Shown piece after piece: positions 52,870-61,109 of a DNA stretch of 64,000 bases. Origin of the DNA: Brumimicrobium sp035497735 (lineage in GTDB: Bacteria; Bacteroidota; Bacteroidia; Flavobacteriales_D; Crocinitomicaceae); assembly GCA_035497735.1 (NCBI GenBank), contig DATJCX010000071.1, positions 186,001-250,000 on the forward strand, read 5' to 3'. The notes under the pieces were generated by a model. That model worked only from the letters and a program-made list of their open reading frames with translations, searched no databases and was not told the DNA's origin. A program made the position numbers and the translations under genes. Position 1 is the first letter of the stretch. Each line of letters starts with the position of its first letter.

Positions 52870-53298
52870 ATGAAATTTCCAGCAATAGAATTAGTAGGCT
52901 TGACAGGAAGTCAAACAAATTTGAATGAATTGATTCAAAAAGATAAGTTGAATATGGTTTTGTTTTACAACACCAACTGCTTGGGCTGTACAGGTCGTGC
53001 TATTCCACTTGCTTATAAGTTGGATAAAGAACATGATTTTATTAATCTAATTGTTATTCATTCTAATTTCAGACCGATGCCTTTTACTTCTGAAGAAGTA
53101 CTTTCTGTCTTTACAGATGGTGAAAGTCCGTTTGAAATATATAGAGAAGAAAGGAACGAGTTATATAGCCATTTTCAATGTGAAGGAACACCGCACTGGT
53201 TATTAATCAATGGTGAAGGAAACATAGAACATAGCTTTTTTGGATCTCAAGATGGTGCTCAATTGAAACTGGAGTATGCCTTGAGTGAATATGCATAA
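52870..53298 (+). CDS. Thioredoxin-like protein
   Basis: 142 residues, no signal peptide. NTNCLGCTGRAIPLA holds a CxxC pair (NCLGC) at the thioredoxin active-site position, and GTPHWLLINGEGNIE has the cis-Pro segment. It fits the TlpA/AhpC-TSA-like fold but with an unusual CLGC motif and no Trp before the first Cys. A GreA/B-like gene starts 11 bases downstream. Confidence 0.85.
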   Translation: MKFPAIELVGLTGSQTNLNELIQKDKLNMVLFYNTNCLGCTGRAIPLAYKLDKEHDFINLIVIHSNFRPMPFTSEEVLSVFTDGESPFEIYREERNELYSHFQCEGTPHWLLINGEGNIEHSFFGSQDGAQLKLEYALSEYA

Positions 53299-53309
53299 AA
53301 AGAACTTTT

Positions 53310-53810
53310 ATGAGTAGAGGATTTATTAACGAAGACGACCAAGAAGAACCAGTTGAAATTTCAAAAAGAGCAGTTTTACCTGAAGGTATTCCCAATTATG
53401 TAACGCCTGAAGGATTTGCAGCCTTACTCAAGGAGCAAGACGATCTACAGTTGGAATTGGTTCAGTTTGAAGCAGACGACGAAAGAGAGCACCGTAGAAA
53501 GTCGGCTGAGATCGATGGAAGACTAAATCTTTTGAATGAAAGAATAAACTCTGCCCGTATTTTAGACGTTAAAATTCAGGACTTATCAGAGGTGAAATTT
53601 GGAGCAAAAGTAAGCTATCAAATGGCCAATGTGAAGAATCCGATTACGATTCGAATTGTAGGTGTTGATGAAGCAAATGTTAAAGAAAGAAAAGTATCTT
53701 TTATTGCACCAATCTCCATGGCCTTAATGAATAAAAAAGTCGGAGAAAAAGTTCAGTTAGTAATGGGAGATGAAATACGAGAATTGGTTGTTTTATCAAT
53801 TGAACAATAG
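53310..53810 (+). CDS. GreA/GreB-family transcription factor
   Basis: 166 residues. The N-terminal half is a coiled coil (LLKEQDDLQLELVQFEADDEREHRRKSAEIDGRL) with acidic tip residues (EADDE) that reach the RNA polymerase active site. The C-terminal half is the FKBP-like GreA/B domain (VKFGAKVSYQMANVKNPITIRIVG, ISMALMNKKVGEKVQL). It probably rescues stalled polymerase or competes for the secondary channel. Confidence 0.92.
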   Translation: MSRGFINEDDQEEPVEISKRAVLPEGIPNYVTPEGFAALLKEQDDLQLELVQFEADDEREHRRKSAEIDGRLNLLNERINSARILDVKIQDLSEVKFGAKVSYQMANVKNPITIRIVGVDEANVKERKVSFIAPISMALMNKKVGEKVQLVMGDEIRELVVLSIEQ

Positions 53811-53845
53811 AAATTGTTTAAAGTCAATTTAATCTTGTTGACATT

Positions 53846-54418
53846 CTATAAAACCTCTTCTGGACTTATTTCTACTACATCCCCAGGTTGCATATTATCT
53901 AATTGAAAAGAACCAATGCTAAATCTAACCAATCGCAATGTTGGAAAGTTTACTGCTGCGGTCATTTGGCGAACTTGTCTATTTTTCCCTTCTGATAAGG
54001 TTAAAGCTATCCAACTCGTAGGAATGTCTTTTCGAAAACGAATAGGAACACTTCTTTCTGGTAAATTCGGGTCGGCTATTTTCTTGCACTTGGCTGGTTT
54101 CACTGTTAACTTTTTACCTTCATGCTTAATCACGATAGTTCCCGCTTCTAATTCCTTGATTGCCTCAGGAGTGATATCCTTATCTACCTGAACATAATAG
54201 GTCTTTTCTAACTTATTGTTGGGGTCGAGCACTTTGGTTTTAAAACTATTATCATTGGTTAATAGCAATAAACCTTCACTGGTCTTATCCAAGCGGCCGA
54301 TAGAATACACGTCTTTTGGGAAAGGGAATAAATCACCCAAGACTGCCGTTCCTTCTGGTCCAGTGAACTGAGAAAGCATATCGTAAGGCTTATAAATGGC
54401 GTAATATTTAAACTTCAT
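53846..54418 (-). CDS. RsuA/RluE-family rRNA pseudouridine synthase
   Basis: 190 residues without an S4 domain, which fits the RluE subgroup (23S rRNA U2457). The catalytic Asp is in YSIGRLDKTSEGLLLLTND near residue 43. Further motifs are LEKTYYVQV and SEGKNRQVRQMTAAV. It isomerises a uridine in ribosomal RNA. The exact site is by analogy. Confidence 0.9.
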   Translation of the reverse strand: MKFKYYAIYKPYDMLSQFTGPEGTAVLGDLFPFPKDVYSIGRLDKTSEGLLLLTNDNSFKTKVLDPNNKLEKTYYVQVDKDITPEAIKELEAGTIVIKHEGKKLTVKPAKCKKIADPNLPERSVPIRFRKDIPTSWIALTLSEGKNRQVRQMTAAVNFPTLRLVRFSIGSFQLDNMQPGDVVEISPEEVL

Positions 54419-54565
54419 TTTTGCAGGATAAAACTTAAAGTTAAATATTTTCTTTTGAATTGCTATAACTGTCGTCAGATTCTACTGTGGAATGAAAGTT
54501 AAATAGTATTGAATTAAAATTCACATACTAAATGGATGAATAAAAACCTCTATTCGACAATCTTA

Positions 54566-54573
54566 TAAATTTG
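54566..54573 (+). promoter_or_regulatory. Possible promoter for the enoyl-CoA hydratase operon
   Basis: TAAATTTG, about 140 bases upstream of the ATG at 54714; the rest of the 295-base gap is featureless A/T-rich sequence. Confidence 0.35.
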
Positions 54574-54713
54574 TGATTGAATAGTCGCTAACTTTATTGA
54601 AATACAATGAAAAAAGAGATGAAAATCAATTAAAGGCATCAATTTTATCCATCCTATTCTCCCTTATATTCCACATTCTTCTTATTTTTATCAAAAAGTT
54701 AATTTGAATTAGC

Positions 54714-55487
54714 ATGGTATTACAATTTACAAAAGAAAATGGAGTGGCGACTTTACAATTTAATCGCCCAGATAAATATAATAGCTTTAATCAAGAATTA
54801 GCATTTGCTGTTCAGAAGGCATTAGATGACTGTAATGCAGATGATGAAGTAAGGGTGATTGTTCTTACAGGATCAGGGAAGGCGTTTTGCGCTGGACAAG
54901 ATTTAGTTGAGGCAATAGATCCCAATGGTCCACCTTTAAAGAATATTGTTGGAGATCATTACAATCCAATCGTAATGCGATTGAGAGAGATCGAAAAACC
55001 AATCATCGCTGCTGTAAACGGAGTAGCTGCAGGAGCAGGTGCAAATATTGCATTGGCTTGTGATATTGTTGTAGCAAAGAAATCTGCTGCTTTTATTCAG
55101 GCATTCTCTGCGATAGGGTTAATTCCAGATTCGGGAGGAACTTTCTTCTTGCCACGTTTGGTTGGTGCACAAAAAGCATTGGCTTTAATGTTAACTGGTG
55201 ACAAGGTAATGGCAGAAGAGGCTGAAGCTATGAACATGATTTATAAAGCTGTTGCCGATGAAGAATTTGACGCTTACATTCAAGGAATGACAACAAAGAT
55301 GGCGAAAATGCCAACTACTGGATACGGTTTAACAAAACGAGCAGTCAACGAATCTTTTAACAACACTTTAAAACAGCAGTTAGACTTAGAAGAAGAATTG
55401 CAAGCAATTGCTGGTTCAACACAAGACTTTAAAGAAGGAACACAAGCTTTTGTTGAAAAGAGAAAGCCGAATTTCATAGGAAAATAA
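54714..55487 (+). CDS. Enoyl-CoA hydratase/isomerase, PaaG-like
   Basis: 257 residues. Crotonase fold: oxyanion motifs SGKAFCAGQDL and NGVAAGAGANIALACD, and LIPDSGGTFFLPRLVGA, which is close to PaaG (epoxy-phenylacetyl-CoA isomerase). A general beta-oxidation role is equally possible, since no paa monooxygenase genes are visible. The 3-hydroxyacyl-CoA dehydrogenase gene starts 20 bases downstream, so the pair forms an operon feeding electrons and acyl-CoA to ETF. Confidence 0.92.
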   Translation: MVLQFTKENGVATLQFNRPDKYNSFNQELAFAVQKALDDCNADDEVRVIVLTGSGKAFCAGQDLVEAIDPNGPPLKNIVGDHYNPIVMRLREIEKPIIAAVNGVAAGAGANIALACDIVVAKKSAAFIQAFSAIGLIPDSGGTFFLPRLVGAQKALALMLTGDKVMAEEAEAMNMIYKAVADEEFDAYIQGMTTKMAKMPTTGYGLTKRAVNESFNNTLKQQLDLEEELQAIAGSTQDFKEGTQAFVEKRKPNFIGK

Positions 55488-55507
55488 TAAGATTACAAGA
55501 GAATAAA

Positions 55508-56671
55508 ATGGATAAGATAAAAGTAGGTGTATTAGGCGCAGGAACCATGGGAAGCGGAATCGCTCAAGTGGCTGCTCAATCAGGACACCGTGTCGTATTG
55601 GTAGATGTAAATGCTGAAGTATTAGCAGGAGCACAAACAAAGATGAGAAAAATTTTTGAACGACTAGTTGAAAAAGGAAAGTGGGAAGAAAATTACGCCA
55701 ACGATGTGTTTGGAAGAATTAAATTCTCTGCAAACATCAACGATTTCGAAGGTTCTGGATTAATCATTGAAGCCATCATTGAAAAAATAGAAGTAAAGCA
55801 TATTGTTTTCAAACAATTAGAAGAAATTGTAGGTGAAGACTGTATTTTAGCCTCTAACACTTCTTCTTTGTCAATTGCAGGAATTGGTTCGGTATTGAAA
55901 GATCCAAGTAGAATTGTTGGAATTCACTTCTTCAACCCAGCTCCGTTGATGCCGTTGGTAGAAATTATTCCAGCTGTACAGACAAGTGAAGCAACAAAGT
56001 TAAAAGCTAAAGAAATCATCGATTCTTGGGATAAAGTTTCGGTATTAGTAAAAGATACACCAGGTTTTATCGTCAATCGTGTTGCTCGTCCTTTCTATGG
56101 AGAAGCATTGAGGATTTATGAAGAAGGTTTGGCAGACTTTGCTACTATTGACTGGGCGATGACTGAGTTTGGTAAATTTAGAATGGGTCCATTTACTTTG
56201 ATGGACTATATTGGTAATGATGTGAATTATGCGGTTACAGAAATCGTATTTGAAGCATTCTATTATGACCAAAGATTCTTACCATCTTTCACGCAGAGAA
56301 GACATGCTGAAGCAGGATACTTAGGAAGAAAGTCGGGAAGAGGTTACTATAACTACGCTGAAGGAACTGTAATGCCTGAGCCTAACAAAGATGAAGTTTT
56401 AGGGAAAATGATTTTCAACCGAATTTTGGTGATGTTAATCAACTTAGCAGCCGATGCGGTATTCTTAAACGTAGCAAGCAAGGAAGATATAGATTTGGCT
56501 ATGACTAACGGTGTAAACTATCCAAAAGGTCTGTTAAAATGGGCTGATGAAATTGGAATTCAAAACGTAGTTGACCAATTGAATGTTTTATTCGAAGAAT
56601 ATGGAGAAGACAGATATCGTCCATGTCCATTGTTAAAACGAATGGCTAAAAATCAAGAAAATTTCTTTTAA
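55508..56671 (+). CDS. 3-hydroxyacyl-CoA dehydrogenase, PaaC-like
   Basis: 387 residues. NAD motif VLGAGTMGSGIAQVAA at the N-terminus, then SNTSSLSIAGI and VGIHFFNPAPLMPLVEII of the 3HCDH domain, whose catalytic His is in IHFFNP. The C-terminal domain has two 3HCDH_C parts, as in PaaC/PaaH. It oxidises 3-hydroxyacyl-CoA with NAD. Partner of the hydratase upstream. Confidence 0.94.
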   Translation: MDKIKVGVLGAGTMGSGIAQVAAQSGHRVVLVDVNAEVLAGAQTKMRKIFERLVEKGKWEENYANDVFGRIKFSANINDFEGSGLIIEAIIEKIEVKHIVFKQLEEIVGEDCILASNTSSLSIAGIGSVLKDPSRIVGIHFFNPAPLMPLVEIIPAVQTSEATKLKAKEIIDSWDKVSVLVKDTPGFIVNRVARPFYGEALRIYEEGLADFATIDWAMTEFGKFRMGPFTLMDYIGNDVNYAVTEIVFEAFYYDQRFLPSFTQRRHAEAGYLGRKSGRGYYNYAEGTVMPEPNKDEVLGKMIFNRILVMLINLAADAVFLNVASKEDIDLAMTNGVNYPKGLLKWADEIGIQNVVDQLNVLFEEYGEDRYRPCPLLKRMAKNQENFF

Positions 56672-56682
56672 TAAAAGAAAGT

Positions 56683-56722
56683 AATCAATTGTCAATGGTT
56701 ATTTACCTATTGACAATTGATT
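56683..56722. terminator. 14-bp inverted repeat between convergent genes, overlapping the rpe 3' end
   Basis: Perfect 14-base arms (aatcaattgtcaat at 56683-56696, its complement at 56709-56722) with a 12-base loop. The right arm encodes the last residues of rpe (NQLSI), and the minus-strand side continues T-rich. Most likely a bidirectional terminator. Confidence 0.75.
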
Positions 56723-57361
56723 CAATTTTGCTATTGTTTCTACAGGATTATCTGAACCGAAAACAAAACTTCCAGCAACCAAAGCATCAGCTCCAGCATC
56801 TACTAAAAGTTTCCCAGTATCAAGATTTACTCCACCATCAATTTCAATTAAAGCACTTGACTTTTTTGCGGTAATCAAAGCTTTTAATTCCTTTACTTTT
56901 TCAATTGCATGTGGAATGAATTTCTGTCCACCAAATCCAGGATTTACAGACATGATTAATACCAAGTCAAGATCTTGAATAATATCAGTTAATAAGTGTA
57001 CAGGAGTATGTGGGTTCAATGCAACACCCGCTTTCATTCCTAAATCTTTGATACGTTGTATCGTTCTATGTAAATGTGGACAAGCTTCATAATGAACAGT
57101 TAAAATGTCTGCTCCAGCATCTTTAAAGTTCTCCAAGTAATCATCAGGAGTTGCAATCATTAAATGCACATCTATTACCTTAGTAGCATGTTTGCTAATT
57201 GCTTTTAAAACAGGCAAGCCAAATGAAATGTTTGGAACGAATTGACCATCCATAATGTCGATATGTATCCATTCTGCTTTACTTTCATTTAACATTTTCG
57301 TGTCGCGCTCTAAATTTGCGAAATCAGCTGATAATACTGAAGGAGAAACTATTGTGCTCAT
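56699..57361 (-). CDS. rpe: Ribulose-phosphate 3-epimerase
   Basis: 220 residues, canonical. SPSVLSADFANL at the N-terminus; His33 and Asp35 in WIHIDIMDGQFVPNI; His66 in DVHLMI; the MSVNPGFGGQKF loop; Asp175 in IEIDGGVN; phosphate site VAGSFVFG. It interconverts ribulose-5-P and xylulose-5-P. It serves as an in-window reference for the diverged epimerase domain at 41328. Confidence 0.97.
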   Translation of the reverse strand: MSTIVSPSVLSADFANLERDTKMLNESKAEWIHIDIMDGQFVPNISFGLPVLKAISKHATKVIDVHLMIATPDDYLENFKDAGADILTVHYEACPHLHRTIQRIKDLGMKAGVALNPHTPVHLLTDIIQDLDLVLIMSVNPGFGGQKFIPHAIEKVKELKALITAKKSSALIEIDGGVNLDTGKLLVDAGADALVAGSFVFGSDNPVETIAKLNQLSIGK

Positions 57362-57381
57362 ATCTTGGTTTTTCTTTTTTA

Positions 57382-57389
57382 CAAAAGTA
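57382..57389 (-). promoter_or_regulatory. Promoter -7 element for rpe
   Basis: TACTTTTG on the minus strand, 20 bases before the rpe ATG. Confidence 0.5.
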
Positions 57390-57493
57390 GTAAATTATTC
57401 TTGTGTTAGAAAGTTTTATTAAAAGAGACAAAGAGATTTAAAACTTAAAGCAAATTGATTGCTGGTGATGCGTCCAATATCAAACGCAACACT

Positions 57494-57805
57494 ATGAGAA
57501 AATTAAACATTATATATCTATTGTTATTTGTAATAACATTCCTTTTTGTAAATACTAGTAACGCTCAAACTGAAATTTGTTTAGGTGAAGATGCAACTGT
57601 TTGTGCTAATATGGGGGTAACTGTTCAAATTAGTGTTTGCTCTGACTCAAATGGGACAGGAGATGATTAGATAACATTGATGAATCCGACTATTATTAAC
57701 CTAATGGATGATGAATTCTCAGCACCAATCAACATGGGATTTCCATTTAATTTTTACGATAATTCTTGTGATTTTTGCGTAATTGGTTCTAACGGACCAG
57801 GGTAA
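57494..57805 (+). pseudogene. Decayed 5' part of a T9SS cargo gene
   Basis: The ATG at 57494 opens a signal peptide (KLNIIYLLLFVITFLFV...NAQ) and TEICLGEDATVCANMG, matching the start of the protein encoded at 49342 (TTVCLGDDATICKGEN). An in-frame TAG at 57668-57670 stops the frame, but the homology continues in the same frame: NPTIINLMDDEFSAPINMGF and CVIGSNG align with NPSTVSLSDDSFSGNIPIGF and CKIGSNG. A TAA at 57803 ends it. The remaining 800 residues are gone. A 59-residue fragment might still be made. Confidence 0.85.
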
Positions 57806-58207
57806 ACGCATTTGAAAATTTTTTACATATCATCCGAAGCCATTTGGGGGTGGAAAACAAATTACATTGTATGCTAGATGTAGCTTTTAATGAAGATTAT
57901 AATAGAAAATGAGCTATAAATATATCCCAGAACTTCTCCCTGATAAATATAAGATTGCTTTTTTTATTAAAGCAAGATCAAACTAAAAAGTTCGGAATAT
58001 GGTCAAAAAGAAAGGCGGCAGGATGGAATGAAAATTATTTATTAACTATTTTAGGGTTTTTAATGCGTTTGCTCTGAAACAAACTATTTTGTTGTCTATT
58101 CTATTGATGTATGGAAGGAATTTGCTTTGACGTTTTTTAAAAGTGTTAAATTTTTACAAATTCAGTTTTTTTAGTTCTTAAATAAAAGAACCATTCAGGA
58201 AACTTTC
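57806..58207. other. Gene-free stretch with degraded coding remnants
   Basis: No intact gene. Short plus-strand pieces in shifting frames look protein-like (KPFGGGKQITLYAR near 57830; SYKYIPELLPDKYKIAFFIK near 57910-57985), which suggests more of the decayed gene or another lost one. The last 100 bases are A/T-rich leader of the efflux regulator. Confidence 0.5.
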
Positions 58208-58215
58208 TATATTTG
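58208..58215 (+). promoter_or_regulatory. Promoter -7 element for the efflux operon
   Basis: TATATTTG, five bases before the GTG start at 58221; the mRNA would be nearly leaderless. Confidence 0.5.
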
Positions 58216-58220
58216 CACCA

Positions 58221-58721
58221 GTGAAAAAAGAAAATAGCAATATAATTAGCCTTACTGATCGCCAATTAGATCTAATTGAGCGACTTGGCGTTTTTTCTAC
58301 ATCGAACGGGATGCAACCTGCTCCTGCTCGTATTTACGGTCTTTTACTAGTATGTGATAAGTTAGAGTTAACCTTTGATGAAATCAGAGAAACTTTGGCT
58401 TATAGTAAAAGTGCTACCAGTAATGGAATTAATTTTTTGTTGACAAATAAGAAAATCAGTTACGTTACAAAGACAGGAGACAGAAAACGTTACTTTAAAA
58501 CGAATGTAGAATCTTGGAAAGATTATGTAGGAGAAGGTTTCAATTACGTTCATCAATATCATTTATTGATGAATGAAGTAGTTGAGGTCAGAACCGCAGA
58601 AACAGAAAATTTCAATAACAGCTTACAAGAATTAACCAATTTCTTAGGATTTGTAAAAGAAGAAATCTCAAGAATTTTTGAAAAGTGGGAAAACCATGAG
58701 GAGAAAAAAAATGAAAATTAG
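58221..58721 (+). CDS. GbsR/MarR-family regulator
   Basis: 166 residues, GTG start. A winged HTH of the GbsR type spans about 20-100 (GVFSTSNGMQPAPARIYGLLLV, YSKSATSNGINFLLTNKKISYV), followed by a dimerisation helix and a charged tail. It likely represses or senses for the TolC-MFP-RND genes that follow, since it overlaps the TolC gene start and heads the same unit. Confidence 0.9.
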   Translation: MKKENSNIISLTDRQLDLIERLGVFSTSNGMQPAPARIYGLLLVCDKLELTFDEIRETLAYSKSATSNGINFLLTNKKISYVTKTGDRKRYFKTNVESWKDYVGEGFNYVHQYHLLMNEVVEVRTAETENFNNSLQELTNFLGFVKEEISRIFEKWENHEEKKNEN

Positions 58722-60042
58722 AACTAAATTGGTTGTTGCTTTATTTTTAGGAATAAGCATTACGACCATTCAGGCTCAGGAGATGAGTTTGAAGGAATGT
58801 CTAGCGTATGGAATGCAAAATTCTCCGTATGTAACATTATCTAACAATGAGTTAGAAATGTTTAAATACAATAAGAGAGATTTGATTTCTGATTATTTGC
58901 CAGCAATTAATGCTAGCGGACAGATGGATTATAATGCTAAACTACCAATTACGGTAATTCCTGCAGGTGATTTTGCACCCCAAGATATTCGTATGAAAAT
59001 GGGAATGCCTCATTCCAATAGTGCAACAATCCAGTTAGAGCAAAAAATCTATGATCATTCAGCGATTGTCGGAATGACAGGAGTTAGAGACTATAGAGAA
59101 CTTTCTAACTTATCTGCTGAAAAGACATTAGAGGACTTAACATATAGTATCGCTACGGCTTACTATCAAGTTTTAGTTGTCAATCAACAAGTGAAATTAC
59201 TTCAAGAAAGCAAGAACCAATATTCAGAGTTAAATAGAATAATGGAGTTGCAATTAGAAAAAGGTGTCATTACTAAAATTGATTACAATAGGATTAAAGT
59301 TGCTTATAACAACATTTCTTCGCAATTAAGTTTGGTTGAAACTTCAAAGGAAACAGCTGTGAATTATCTGAAAGTAATGATGGGTATGCCTATCGATACA
59401 CCTTTAGAAGTTCAGGAAGATAAAAATCTTATTGAAGAAGCTTCTATTCCAGAAGAGAGTAGAATTGACGTTTCTAAGCGACTTGATTTCTTAATCATGC
59501 AGAAAAATGTTGATTTACAAGAATTGAATACAAGAGTAACAAAGTATTCTTTCTTGCCAAAATTAAGTGGTTATGCTAGATATGGTGCAAACTCTTACGC
59601 AGATTCTTTTAAAGATTCTTGGAGTTCATTTAATGATTTTGCTTCTATAGGCTTATCCTTATCTGTTCCAATTTTCAATGGTTTGAAAATGAATACAGCC
59701 TACCACAAGCAAAGAATTCAATTAGAAAATCTAAGAGCACAATCAAAAATTGCAGAAGAAGGATATAAGGTAGAATTATTGAATTCAAAAACGAAAATGA
59801 TTGAAACGTACACGAGTTTGGTAGCAAACAGTGAGAATTTAGAGTTGGCAAAGGATGTTTATGAAACAACAAACCTTTCTTACCAAAAAGGTGCTGCATC
59901 TCTAACGGATTTCTTAAATGCTGAATTCAGCTATAAGGAAGCGCAGAACAATTATCTAACATCTTTAGTGAACATGCTTTCTTCACGACTAGATTATGAA
60001 AAATCAAAAGGAAATTTAACAAACTATTTAAATAACAAATAA
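58711..60042 (+). CDS. TolC-family outer membrane efflux protein
   Basis: The ATG at 58711 is chosen because AGGAG precedes it at eight bases and it starts the signal peptide directly (MKIRTKLVVALFLGISITTIQAQ); an ATG at 58696 is an alternative. The 443-residue product has two repeats of the OEP fold: LKECLAYGMQNSPYVTLSNN at the start and the paired long helices (QLEKGVITKIDYNRIKVAYNNI, YQKGAASLTDFLNAEFSYKE). It forms the outer-membrane tunnel. It overlaps the regulator by 11 bases. Confidence 0.93.
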   Translation: MKIRTKLVVALFLGISITTIQAQEMSLKECLAYGMQNSPYVTLSNNELEMFKYNKRDLISDYLPAINASGQMDYNAKLPITVIPAGDFAPQDIRMKMGMPHSNSATIQLEQKIYDHSAIVGMTGVRDYRELSNLSAEKTLEDLTYSIATAYYQVLVVNQQVKLLQESKNQYSELNRIMELQLEKGVITKIDYNRIKVAYNNISSQLSLVETSKETAVNYLKVMMGMPIDTPLEVQEDKNLIEEASIPEESRIDVSKRLDFLIMQKNVDLQELNTRVTKYSFLPKLSGYARYGANSYADSFKDSWSSFNDFASIGLSLSVPIFNGLKMNTAYHKQRIQLENLRAQSKIAEEGYKVELLNSKTKMIETYTSLVANSENLELAKDVYETTNLSYQKGAASLTDFLNAEFSYKEAQNNYLTSLVNMLSSRLDYEKSKGNLTNYLNNK

Positions 60043-61106
60043 TGAAAAAATCTGGTATAATCGCCATTATCATTTTAGTAGGCCTTACAGTTTTTACTGT
60101 AGTAAAATTAATGTCTAATAAAAAGAAAATCAATGAATCAAAAGAGTTTGTTGATAGATCTCAAATCCCGGTAGCGGTAAACGTAGCTTCAGTAAAGATG
60201 TTGGAATTAACGAAGGATATCTCTCGTCCAGCTATTATTGAACCAAATGAAATTGCAGGAATAGCATCTACAATGCCAGGAAGACTTGAGTCTTTATCTA
60301 TCGATTTAGGTTCAAAAGTTTCAAAAGGTCAGGTTATTGGAAAAGTAGATACTAAAACACTAGATGTTCAACGTAGAAACTTACAACTAACAGTTGCTAA
60401 GATGAAAACAGACTTTGATAGAAATAAGGAGTTGTACGAAGGGAATGCGCTTTCTGAAATGCAATACTTAGATTCAAAGTTTGGTTACGAATCTAGAAAA
60501 TTAGAACTAGAGCAATTGGAACAACAAATCAGTGATGCTTCAATCAAGTCTCCTTTATCAGGTGTGATTACTGAAAAGACAAATGTAGTAGGCGAATTTA
60601 TCAACGCTGGTACACCAATCGCTATGGTTGTTGACGTTGACCCATTAAAGGTTTATGTTTACTTAAATCAAAGTGAGGTAAGATTTGTTTCTATGAATCA
60701 AGTGGTAGATATTACTTCTGTTATTTATCCAGGTGAAGTTTTCAAAGGAAGTGTATCTTATATTTCTCCAAATGTGGATGCCAACTATAATTATAAAATA
60801 GAAATTAAAATACCTTCAAAAGACTATCCTACATTAAAGTCGGGGACTTATGTGAATGTAAACTTTACAACAGATACAAAAGAACAAGTCCTTCAGATTC
60901 CTAAGAAAGCCTTAGTAGAAGGTGTGAAGAATGCTTACGTATTTATCCAAAATGGAGATAGAGCTGAGAGAAGAACTATTTTTGTAGGTCGTGAAAACGG
61001 CGAATACATCGAAGTAGTTGAAGGTCTTAAGGAAGGCGATAAGGTTGTTATAGATGGCCAAATTAATATTATTGACAATAGTTTAATTCAAGCAAAAGAA
61101 AATTAA
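60042..61106 (+). CDS. RND efflux periplasmic adaptor (MFP)
   Basis: 354 residues. One N-terminal membrane helix (GIIAIIILVGLTVFTVVKLM), a split biotinyl-lipoyl motif (GRLESLSIDLGSKVSKGQVIGKVD and IKSPLSGVITEKTNVVGEFINAG), a hairpin between them (QRRNLQLTVAKMKTDFDRNKELYEG), then beta-barrel and membrane-proximal domains. It bridges the RND pump and TolC. One-base overlap with the upstream gene (taatg), three bases to the pump. Confidence 0.94.
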   Translation: MKKSGIIAIIILVGLTVFTVVKLMSNKKKINESKEFVDRSQIPVAVNVASVKMLELTKDISRPAIIEPNEIAGIASTMPGRLESLSIDLGSKVSKGQVIGKVDTKTLDVQRRNLQLTVAKMKTDFDRNKELYEGNALSEMQYLDSKFGYESRKLELEQLEQQISDASIKSPLSGVITEKTNVVGEFINAGTPIAMVVDVDPLKVYVYLNQSEVRFVSMNQVVDITSVIYPGEVFKGSVSYISPNVDANYNYKIEIKIPSKDYPTLKSGTYVNVNFTTDTKEQVLQIPKKALVEGVKNAYVFIQNGDRAERRTIFVGRENGEYIEVVEGLKEGDKVVIDGQINIIDNSLIQAKEN

Positions 61107-61109
61107 AAC

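Noticed and set aside
57455..57493. Upstream start for the decayed T9SS gene
   Set aside because: It adds 13 polar residues before a clean signal peptide; the ATG at 57494 matches the paralogue.
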